Positions 1-5,262 of a stretch of 7,160 bases of DNA are shown here, piece by piece. The stretch's first letter is position 1, and every line of letters begins with the position of its first letter. Under the pieces are notes generated by a model, which had not been told where the DNA came from, did no database searches, and saw only the letters and a program-made list of their open reading frames with translations. The position numbers were made by a program, and so were the translations under genes. Source of the DNA: Pseudomonadota bacterium. GTDB lineage: Bacteria > Pseudomonadota > Alphaproteobacteria > Rhizobiales > Xanthobacteraceae. Location: contig JAEZEY010000314.1 in NCBI GenBank assembly GCA_023432845.1, positions 1 through 7,160 on the forward strand, written 5' to 3'.

Positions 1-285
1 GTATCCGGTGGCCGCGCCGACGATGAGGACCTTGTCGGTAGATTCGATTTCAAGCGCCTGGATGAGCTTCGCGAGCACCATCGGCTTCATCAGGCTGCGC
101 GTCGCCGCCCCCGCAGCATGGAGGCCCAGGTCCAGATCTAGATAGGCCAGAGCCCTGGACTGCTCGGGGACGAATTTCTCGCGTGACACCTCGAGCATCG
201 CGGTGGTGATGCGCAGATCGGTGACATCGTTGGGACGAATCTGGCCATCGACCATATGACGGCGCGCGCTGGCGAAATCGGTCAT
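1..285 (-). CDS. pcm: Protein-L-isoaspartate O-methyltransferase family protein (N-terminal 95 residues; runs off left edge)
   Basis: This minus-strand reading frame is open from the ATG at 283-285 to base 1 (95 codons, no stop), so the C-terminal part lies outside the window. The N-terminus (MTDFASARRHMVDGQIRPND, then LEVSREKFVP at residues 31-40) is typical of the PCMT family. KVLIVGAATGY at residues 85-95 is the glycine-rich SAM-binding motif I of class I methyltransferases. An SD-like GAGGG (plus positions 291-295) lies 5 bases upstream and supports this start. Family members methylate L-isoaspartyl residues with SAM in the cytoplasm, as a protein-repair step. In this copy the region where canonical enzymes carry a TISxP-type motif reads RSLMKPMVLAKLI (63-75), so its true substrate is less certain than the fold. 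From memory, alphaproteobacterial relatives sit next to a tolC-type gene, which cannot be checked here. Confidence 0.85.
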   Translation of the reverse strand, partial: MTDFASARRHMVDGQIRPNDVTDLRITTAMLEVSREKFVPEQSRALAYLDLDLGLHAAGAATRSLMKPMVLAKLIQALEIESTDKVLIVGAATGY

Positions 286-399
286 CGCAACCCTCGAAGC
301 ATGGCCTTTGTCGCGCAACGAAAAGGCGCCGGCCAAAGTCGCGGCTTTGTGCGGCAAGGAAGGTCAAAAGGCAAGCCGACCAAGACCGTCATACGGGCG

Positions 400-428
400 T
401 TGTCGACCGCGTTATCGTCCTGTATAGG
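400..428 (+). promoter_or_regulatory. Sigma-70-type promoter for tRNA-Cys
   Basis: TTGTCG (400-405) and TATAGG (423-428) are separated by exactly 17 bases. They lie about 45 bases before the mature tRNA-Cys 5' end, which leaves room for a short leader removed by RNase P. The hexamers are seen directly; promoter activity is inferred. Confidence 0.6.
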
Positions 429-474
429 CTCGGGCCTTCGAGGCGTGCACCCTCACCGGTACACGCTTCCGGAT

Positions 475-548
475 GGCCTCGTGGCGGAGTGGTTACGCAG
501 AGGACTGCAAATCCTTGCACCCCGGTTCGATTCCGGGCGAGGCCTCCA
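475..548 (+). tRNA. tRNA-Cys (anticodon GCA), CCA encoded
   Basis: A complete cloverleaf can be drawn. The acceptor stem is GGCCTCG (475-481) with CGAGGCC (538-544). The D arm is closed by GCG/CGC. The anticodon stem is 500-504/512-516 with one G-U pair, around loop CTGCAAA and anticodon GCA at 507-509. The T arm is CCCGG/CCGGG (521-525/533-537) with a TTCGATT loop. The discriminator base is T545, matching the U73 identity element known for cysteine tRNAs. CCA is encoded at 546-548. Confidence 0.97.
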
Positions 549-564
549 ACGCTATTGTTCCGGC

Positions 565-592
565 TTGCAAATCGGGGCGGCTTTGTTATAGC
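565..592 (+). promoter_or_regulatory. Possible separate promoter for tRNA-Asn
   Basis: TTGCAA (565-570) and TATAGC (587-592) are spaced by 16 bases and lie between the two tRNA genes, with the -10 about 29 bases before tRNA-Asn. The two tRNAs could also be co-transcribed from the tRNA-Cys promoter. The hexamers are seen; use as a promoter is inferred. Confidence 0.45.
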
Positions 593-620
593 CCCACCCT
601 GTGAGGCGGAAACGCCCTGT

Positions 621-695
621 TCCCGAGTAGCTCAGCGGTAGAGCATTCGACTGTTAATCGAATGGTCGCTGGTTCGATCCCAGCCTCGGGAGCCA
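621..695 (+). tRNA. tRNA-Asn (anticodon GTT), CCA encoded
   Basis: The cloverleaf is complete. The acceptor stem is TCCCGAG (621-627) with CTCGGGA (685-691). The D stem is GCTC/GAGC (630-633/641-644). The anticodon stem is TTCGA/TCGAA (646-650/658-662) with loop CTGTTAA and anticodon GTT at 653-655. The T stem is GCTGG/CCAGC (668-672/680-684) with a TTCGATC loop. The discriminator is G692 and CCA is at 693-695. Four T residues (697-700) follow directly, but no strong terminator hairpin precedes them. Confidence 0.97.
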
Positions 696-878
696 CTTTT
701 CCAATAAATTCAATGACTTGATGGCGTGCGCTCACGCGGCGCCTCAATCCGCCGCGCGAGCAGGACGCGCCAGGCGCGGCCGTCGGCCCCCTGACGCGCC
801 AGGCCCGTCCCAGCGTGTCGGCTCAAACCCATACCGCACCCGGGTCGGATTCGTGCGCGTCGCGGCACCGCTGCCGGT
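696..878 (+). other. Gene-free stretch between tRNA-Asn and the kinase remnant
   Basis: No reading frame here gives a recognisable product, and none resembles the dimerisation/phosphoacceptor part of a histidine kinase that would be expected before the ATPase fragment at 879. The frame of that fragment has a stop at 792-794. The stretch is GC-rich and contains a 12-base perfect direct repeat (764-775 and 793-804). It may be decayed sequence or a junction left by a deletion or insertion. Confidence 0.5.
764..804 (+). repeat. 12-base direct repeat, 29-base period
   Basis: GACGCGCCAGGC occurs at 764-775 and again, identically, at 793-804. It lies between tRNA-Asn and the start of recognisable kinase homology. 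In GC-rich DNA a 12-base match could arise by chance, so no function is assigned. Confidence 0.6.
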
Positions 879-1199
879 CTCGCCCGTGTCGTCGCCAATC
901 TGGTCAACAATGCCGTGGCCTATGGCGGCGGCGCCGAGGTGTCGCTCAATGCCGAGGCGGAGCACGCTGTCCTGCGGGTCGAGGATCGCGGCTCGGGCAT
1001 TCCGGAGCCGGAGCGCGCCCGCGTGTTCGAGCCGTTCTACCGGCTGGAGGCGTCACGCAACCGCGACAAGGGTAGCGCCGGCCTTGGCCTAACCATCGTC
1101 AAGCAGATCGTGGAAAGGCTTGGTGGTGCTGTGGCGATCGAAGATCGTCCTGGCGGCGGCACCCGCGTCAACGTCACCGTGCGGCGCGTCGCGGCGTAA
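879..1199 (+). pseudogene. Truncated sensor histidine kinase: ATPase (HATPase_c) domain remnant
   Basis: The frame ending at TAA 1197-1199 encodes an almost complete histidine-kinase ATP-binding domain. It has an N box (ANLVNNAVAYG, 894-926), a G1 box (DRGSG, 984-998), an F box (FEPFYR, 1026-1043) and a G2 box (GLGL, 1080-1091), and ends in RPGGGTRVNVTVRR. Such domains act at the C-terminal end of sensor kinases that phosphorylate a partner response regulator. The phosphoacceptor His domain, HAMP, membrane segments and sensor are all missing. Kinase similarity fades upstream of about 879, and the frame is stopped at 792-794. The only good internal start is the GTG at 915, which would cut into the N box. 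No response-regulator gene adjoins it. The most likely reading is a 5'-deleted pseudogene; a short stand-alone ATPase protein is a less likely alternative. The boxes look intact, so the truncation may be recent. Confidence 0.75.
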
Positions 1200-1318
1200 G
1201 CGCGCCGGCTGCGGCGAGCGTTTGACTGCAAACGAATTTGTCCGTCGTCGCAACGCGCGGCGTTTTATGCAAAGGTCCGCCGCCTCAACCGACAGCCACT
1301 CTTGCGCGTGAAATTTCG

Positions 1319-2674
1319 ATGATGCCTTCGCCTCCGACACAAGCGGTCAGCGCCCTGACCACCGACCTTTACGAACTCAACATGGTCCAGGCCTATCTGG
1401 ACCAAGGCGAAACCGGCGAAGCCGTGTTCGAGTTCTTCGTCCGGCGTCTGCCGGCGCGACGCGGCTTTCTGCTCGCGGCCGGGCTCGAGGACGCGCTGGA
1501 TTACATCGAGACGCTGCACTTCACGCCAAGCGACATCGACTGGCTCAAGGGCACCGGACGTTTCCGCGACAACTTCCTCGACTATCTGAAGGACTTTCGC
1601 TTTACCGGCGACGTTCACGCCATTCCGGAAGGTTCGGTGTGCTTCCCGAACGAGCCGCTGATCCGCATCACCGCGCCGCTGCCGCAGGCGCAGCTCGTGG
1701 AGTCGCGGCTCATCAACATCCTGCATTTCCAGACGCTGATCGCCTCGAAGGCGGCGCGCATGGTGCTGGCCGCTCCGGGCAAGATCCTGTCCGACTTCGG
1801 CCTGCGCACGGCGCACGGGGCCGAGGCCGGGCTCTATTCAGCACGCACGAGCTACATCGCCGGCTTTGCCGGCGCCGCCAATGTGGTAGCGGGCCAGCGC
1901 TATGGCATCCCGGTGATGGGCACCATGGCGCATTCCTACATCCAGGTGCATGACGACGAACTCACGGCGTTCGAGACCTTCGCGCGGGCGCGGCCGAACG
2001 ACGTCATTTTCCTGATCGACACCTACGACACCGAGGCCGGCGCGCGAAAGGTCGTCGAGCTGGCGCCGCGACTCAAAGCCGACGGCATCGCCATCCGCGG
2101 CGTGCGCATCGATTCCGGGGACCTCATCGATTCGGCGCGCAAGGTGCGCGGCATTCTCGACGCAGGCGGGCTCACGGACGTCATCATCCTGGTCAGCGGC
2201 GGCATCAACGAGGATGTGCTGCAGGGCATGATGAAAGAGCGCGCACCGATCGACGGCTTCGGCATCGGCGTCAATCTCGACGCTTCGATCGACGCGCCGT
2301 CGCTCGATTGCGCCTACAAGCTGCAGGAATACAAGGGCACGCCGAAGCGCAAATTGTCCGAAGGCAAGCAGACCTGGCCGGGCCGCAAGCAGGTCTGGCG
2401 GTCTTACGACGCCGAAGGCCGCATGGGCGGCGATGTGTTGTCGCTCGAAACGGACACGCAGGCGGGCGAGCCGCTGATCGAACCGGTCATGCGCGGCGGC
2501 GAACGCCTCAAGCCGGCGCCGACGCTGGCGCAAATCCGCGAGCGCGCCGCGCGCGATCTGGCGCTGTTGCCCGAACCGCTGCGGCAGTTGCAGCCGGGCC
2601 ATGATTATTCGGTGCAGGTCGCGGACAAGCTCATCGCGCTCGCGCGCGAGGCGGACGTCAGGACCAAGAGATAG
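1319..2674 (+). CDS. pncB: Nicotinate phosphoribosyltransferase
   Basis: This is a 451-residue cytoplasmic enzyme that joins nicotinate to PRPP, with ATP hydrolysis, to give nicotinate mononucleotide. It is the entry step of the Preiss-Handler NAD salvage route. The family signature appears in order: TDLYELNM (15-22), SDFGLRTAHG (158-167), GTMAHSYIQ (201-209), FLIDTYDT (231-238), GVRIDSGDL (261-269), VSGGINEDVL (292-301) and GFGIGVNLDAS (313-323). H205 in the GTMAH motif aligns with the His known to be phosphorylated in characterised members. Length is usual for the family. The frame is open further upstream (to 1238), but that extension is low-complexity and overlaps likely leader sequence, so the ATG at 1319 (or the adjacent one at 1322) is chosen. 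No clear SD precedes it. Upstream promoter-like hexamers are weak (TTGTCC 1238-1243 and TTTTAT 1263-1268, 19 bases apart). Its stop codon touches the stop of the convergent hydrolase gene. Confidence 0.95.
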   Translation: MMPSPPTQAVSALTTDLYELNMVQAYLDQGETGEAVFEFFVRRLPARRGFLLAAGLEDALDYIETLHFTPSDIDWLKGTGRFRDNFLDYLKDFRFTGDVHAIPEGSVCFPNEPLIRITAPLPQAQLVESRLINILHFQTLIASKAARMVLAAPGKILSDFGLRTAHGAEAGLYSARTSYIAGFAGAANVVAGQRYGIPVMGTMAHSYIQVHDDELTAFETFARARPNDVIFLIDTYDTEAGARKVVELAPRLKADGIAIRGVRIDSGDLIDSARKVRGILDAGGLTDVIILVSGGINEDVLQGMMKERAPIDGFGIGVNLDASIDAPSLDCAYKLQEYKGTPKRKLSEGKQTWPGRKQVWRSYDAEGRMGGDVLSLETDTQAGEPLIEPVMRGGERLKPAPTLAQIRERAARDLALLPEPLRQLQPGHDYSVQVADKLIALAREADVRTKR

Positions 2675-3865
2675 TCACGCCTTCGTCCCTGCCCTGTTCC
2701 AGCCGCGCAGACCCTCTCCGTAAATCTCGAAGCCGGTCTCGGTGACGACCACTGTATCCTCGAGCTTGATGAAGCCGCGTTTGGCATGCGGCAGCGTGGT
2801 CTCGACCGAGATCACCGTGCCGGCCTCGAGCGGCAGATCGGCATCGGTCGCCGGATAAGGGATCGGACCGGTTGCAGTGAGATGCGGCGCCTCGTGGCTG
2901 ACCAGCCCCATGCCATGGGCCAGGAAATCGAGCGGCTGGAATTTCGACCGGGCGCGCAGCGGCTCGGCCGCCTCGTAGATGACGCGGCCGGGCGCGCCGG
3001 CTTTGATCGGCTTCATTGCCGCGCGCTGGATCGTCTCGATCTCGGCCAGCATGTCCTCAAGCTCCGCGTCCGGCTCGCCCTGGATCGCCATGCGGCAGAT
3101 ATCGCCGATATAGCCGCGATACTGGCCGCCGGAGTCGATCGACATGATCTCGCCCTGCTCCCAGCGCTGCGCGGTCGGCGCGCGGTTGAGATTGGTGCCC
3201 GCCGTGATGAGGCAATATTCGAAGGTCAGGCCGCGACCCACCTCCTCGCGGCGCAGCGCTTCGGCGACCTCGGCCTTGCTGGCGCCCGGCGCGGTGCCTT
3301 CAATGACGGCCTGCATCGAGGCCAGCACCTTTTCCGACGCGGCCTTGAGTAGAGCGAGCTCGGCCGGCGACTTCTTGAGGCGCTGGCGCTCCAACACATG
3401 CACGGCATCGACCCAGTCGGCGTCGGGAAAAGCGGCGCGCAGCACTTTGGCGGCGTCGTAAGGCAGGAAGGCGAACTCGGCGGCGATGCGCTTCGGCCTG
3501 AGGCCGGCCTTCGCCATGTAGGCGGCGGCCTTCTCGACGGCGTCGACGGAGGTGCCGGAATTAGCCTGGGTTTCCGGCACCCATAGCGGATCGGCCTTCA
3601 CCTGAAAGCCTTCAAGCCGGTGTCCGATATAGGCCGCCTTCTCCGGCGCGCCCTTCGGATAAACGAAGACCGGCAGATAGCGGCTCAGTCCCGAGGCATC
3701 CATGTAGTCGAAGAAATTTGCGCGGTGGCCGCCGGTCAGATACTGCGCATTGTGTTTGGATGTTGCGACGATGACGTCGATGCCGGCCTGATCCATCAGG
3801 CGATCGAGGCGGGTATGATCGAAAGGGATGGCGAGGCCGGACGCGCTCGGCGCGGTGACGTTCAT
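2675..3865 (-). CDS. M24-family metallohydrolase (Xaa-Pro peptidase/aminopeptidase P-like)
   Basis: This 396-residue protein has the two-part layout of the Xaa-Pro peptidase/creatinase family. An N-terminal creatinase-like domain spans about residues 15-160 (DRLMDQAGIDVIVATSKHNAQYL and following). A C-terminal pita-bread catalytic domain spans about 165-385. All five dinuclear metal ligands are visible: D244 (SIDSGG), D255 (GDICR), H317 (HGMG), E355 (VISVET) and E369 (IKLED). The second histidine, H324, is also present. It should therefore be a metal-dependent hydrolase and not a metal-free creatinase. The substrate cannot be told; relatives include prolidases, aminopeptidase P, ectoine hydrolase and the DMSP lyase DddP. 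No signal peptide is seen, so it is likely cytoplasmic. The ATG at 3865 is preferred because GGGAG lies 7 bases upstream; an in-frame GTG at 3940 would add 25 basic, Pro/Gly-rich residues. It lies 111 bases downstream of the MetE-like gene on the same strand. Confidence 0.88.
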   Translation of the reverse strand: MNVTAPSASGLAIPFDHTRLDRLMDQAGIDVIVATSKHNAQYLTGGHRANFFDYMDASGLSRYLPVFVYPKGAPEKAAYIGHRLEGFQVKADPLWVPETQANSGTSVDAVEKAAAYMAKAGLRPKRIAAEFAFLPYDAAKVLRAAFPDADWVDAVHVLERQRLKKSPAELALLKAASEKVLASMQAVIEGTAPGASKAEVAEALRREEVGRGLTFEYCLITAGTNLNRAPTAQRWEQGEIMSIDSGGQYRGYIGDICRMAIQGEPDAELEDMLAEIETIQRAAMKPIKAGAPGRVIYEAAEPLRARSKFQPLDFLAHGMGLVSHEAPHLTATGPIPYPATDADLPLEAGTVISVETTLPHAKRGFIKLEDTVVVTETGFEIYGEGLRGWNRAGTKA

Positions 3866-3872
3866 GGGCGTG

Positions 3873-3877
3873 CTCCC
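3873..3877 (-). promoter_or_regulatory. Shine-Dalgarno site deciding the M24 hydrolase start
   Basis: GGGAG on the minus strand, 7 bases before the ATG at 3865, supports that start over the upstream in-frame GTG at 3940. Confidence 0.6.
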
Positions 3878-3878
3878 G

Positions 3879-3913
3879 GGCTTCGGCTTGACGCTGCCGA
3901 TTGGCCGAAAGCC
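3879..3913 (-). promoter_or_regulatory. Stem-loop directly upstream of the M24 hydrolase ribosome binding site
   Basis: On the minus strand GGCTTTCGGC (3913-3904) pairs with GCCGAAGCC (3887-3879). This gives 9 base pairs with one bulged T and a 16-base loop. The 3' arm ends one base before the GGGAG site. There is no T run, so a rho-independent terminator is unlikely. It may tune translation or processing between the MetE-like and hydrolase genes. The pairing is seen; the role is inferred. Confidence 0.4.
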
Positions 3914-3976
3914 TAACGCCGCGGGCGGCCGCTTGGCCACCCTGCCCTTGTCGCAGCTTGCCTGCGCCGGCCGCCG

Positions 3977-5155
3977 TCAGGCCGCCGCGCGGCCCCAGAG
4001 TTCCGCGCTCGCCAGCTTCGCACCGGCCACCAGCGCTTCCAGCTTGGCCCACATCACGCTGGGATGGACGCGACGGTAGAACGGACCCTGCGCGAAGCCG
4101 CAATCGGTGCCGCCGATGACATTCTCGCGGCCGACGAGGTTGGCGAGACGCACGATGCGCTCGGCCACCAGTTCGGGATGCTCGACCACATTGGTGGCGT
4201 GGCTGATGACGCCCGGGATGAGCACGCGGCCGTCGAGCTTCGCGTTCTTCCAGACCTTCCATTCGTGCTCGTGGCGCGGATTGGCGCCCTCGATAACGAA
4301 GGCACCGACCTTGGCCTTGAGGATGATGTCGACGATATCCTTGAGCGGCACGTCCGAGACATGCGGGCCCGGCCACGAGCCCCAGCAGACGTGGTAGCGA
4401 ATCTGCTCCTGCGGCAGGCCCTTGACCGCCTCGTTCATGATCTCGATCTGCTTTTCCAGCCAGCTTCTGTAATCGTCGAACGTGCCGGGGGGCACCATGC
4501 GGTCATAGGTGACGGCTGAGCGCGCATCATCGAGCTGCACGACGAAACCGGCGTCGATGATGGCCTTGTATTCGGTGCGCATGGCAGCGGCGATGACGGT
4601 CTGCAATTCCTCATCGGTCTTGTAGAACTCGTTCTTGCGGTCCGGAATGACGCTGGCCGGCGCAGCGACCGGCAGGAAGCCTTCCGCGACGCTGACCTTG
4701 CCGAGCGCCGCCTTGAAGTTCTCGATGTCGCGCTGCAGCTCGGCAAGGCCCGTGTACGAGATCGGGCCGGTGCAGATGGCTTCGGTCGTCGTCGACACCG
4801 CCTCCTTGGCGTCGAGCTCGGCGTAGAACTCCGCAAAGCGCGTGCGGTCGGCGCCACGCTTGAACGGGTTGGCCTTGTCCTCCTTGATCGGCCGCCGCTC
4901 GAAGCCCGACAATCGTGTGAGGGCATATTGCGCCCAGGAGATCGACTTGCCGAACTCGCCGTCGCTCGGCACGTCGATGCCGGTGTCTGCCTGCTGCTTC
5001 ACGACTGCGGCGACGCTGTCGGTGAGGCACTGCTGGTAGGCCTTTTCGTCATAGGGCTTGCCGCCCTGCACCGCGCGCAGGAACTCCTGCAGTTCGGGCG
5101 GCCGGATCAGACTGCCGACATGGCTGGTGAGTATGCGGTCGGTGCTGCGCTTCAT
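3977..5155 (-). CDS. MetE C-terminal-domain-like (cobalamin-independent methionine synthase II family) protein
   Basis: This 392-residue protein matches only the catalytic half of MetE; full MetE is about twice as long and has an extra N-terminal domain. RILTSHVGSLIRP (7-19) and DGEFGK (65-70) are typical of this barrel family. The zinc site that activates homocysteine thiolate in MetE is conserved as H255-x-C257 (YHVCWGS), E289 (VIEGANPRHEHEW) and C352 (GTDCGF). A zinc-dependent thiol methyl or alkyl transfer is therefore likely, in the cytoplasm. The donor is not clear, because short members of this family do not necessarily use methyltetrahydrofolate. The start ATG is supported by GGGCAGG (5163-5169) at 7 bases spacing and by the family N-terminus. 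The gene lies 107 bases downstream of the cyclase stop and 111 bases upstream of the M24 hydrolase, on the same strand. Other names in use for this family include UROD/MetE-like protein. Confidence 0.88.
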   Translation of the reverse strand: MKRSTDRILTSHVGSLIRPPELQEFLRAVQGGKPYDEKAYQQCLTDSVAAVVKQQADTGIDVPSDGEFGKSISWAQYALTRLSGFERRPIKEDKANPFKRGADRTRFAEFYAELDAKEAVSTTTEAICTGPISYTGLAELQRDIENFKAALGKVSVAEGFLPVAAPASVIPDRKNEFYKTDEELQTVIAAAMRTEYKAIIDAGFVVQLDDARSAVTYDRMVPPGTFDDYRSWLEKQIEIMNEAVKGLPQEQIRYHVCWGSWPGPHVSDVPLKDIVDIILKAKVGAFVIEGANPRHEHEWKVWKNAKLDGRVLIPGVISHATNVVEHPELVAERIVRLANLVGRENVIGGTDCGFAQGPFYRRVHPSVMWAKLEALVAGAKLASAELWGRAAA

Positions 5156-5161
5156 GGAACG

Positions 5162-5194
5162 GCCTGCCCTTATGACTCATCATTGAGGACAGGC
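5162..5194 (-). promoter_or_regulatory. Hairpin that can sequester the MetE-like ribosome binding site
   Basis: In minus-strand RNA, GCCUGUCC (5194-5187) can pair with GGGCAGGC (5169-5162) over 8 base pairs including one U-G wobble, with a 17-base loop. The 3' arm contains the likely Shine-Dalgarno GGGCAGG, 7 bases before the start codon at 5155. At DNA level the same dyad could be an operator. The sequence symmetry is seen; regulation is inferred. Confidence 0.4.
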
Positions 5195-5221
5195 TATGCG
5201 GCGTCGGGCAACGAATTGCAA
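5193..5221 (-). promoter_or_regulatory. Weak candidate promoter for the MetE-like gene
   Basis: On the minus strand TTGCAA (5221-5216) and CATAGC (5198-5193) are 17 bases apart. The -10 match is poor. Transcription from here would start inside the hairpin described at 5162-5194, so the promoter and the RNA hairpin cannot both be right for one transcript. Confidence 0.25.
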
Positions 5222-5232
5222 CGGTGGGCAGC

Positions 5233-5249
5233 GGCGGGCAATGCCCGCC
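5233..5249 (-). terminator. Stem-loop after the diguanylate cyclase gene (possible terminator or small repeat)
   Basis: GGCGGGC (5233-5239) and GCCCGCC (5243-5249) form a perfect 7-base-pair GC stem with a 3-base loop, 13 bases past the cyclase stop. No T run follows on the minus strand, so it is not a classical rho-independent terminator. It could stabilise the 3' end, or be one copy of a dispersed palindromic repeat. Confidence 0.35.
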
Positions 5250-5262
5250 ATAGATGCATCCG

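Noticed and set aside
50..367. A 105-codon minus-strand open frame
   Set aside because: It overlaps the methyltransferase gene in another frame and has a typical shadow composition.
256..591. A 111-codon plus-strand open frame
   Set aside because: It runs through the whole tRNA-Cys gene and overlaps the start of the methyltransferase gene; the product is unrecognisable.
475..695. The two tRNAs as the ends of an inserted element or a CRISPR-like repeat
   Set aside because: They are distinct, complete tRNAs with different anticodons. I saw no second copy of either tRNA 3' end and no integrase gene in the window.
718..1092. A 124-codon plus-strand frame over the kinase remnant
   Set aside because: It is out of frame with the ATPase-domain motifs and has a Pro/Arg/Ser-rich product with no domain.
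1238..1318. An N-terminal extension of pncB by 27 residues
   Set aside because: The extension starts from a non-ATG codon, shows no family similarity and precedes the conserved N-terminus. The ATG pair at 1319/1322 gives the usual family length.
1838..2602. A 254-codon open frame on the minus strand opposite pncB
   Set aside because: It has an Arg/Ala/Asp-rich shadow composition and no motif, while the plus strand carries all the NAPRT signatures.
3866..3940. The GTG at 3940 as start of the M24 hydrolase
   Set aside because: The added 25 residues are basic and Pro/Gly-rich without family similarity, and a well-spaced GGGAG supports the ATG at 3865.
3612..4376. A 254-codon minus-strand frame spanning the end of the MetE-like gene and the start of the M24 gene
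   Set aside because: It is an out-of-frame shadow of two well-supported genes on the same strand and resembles no family.
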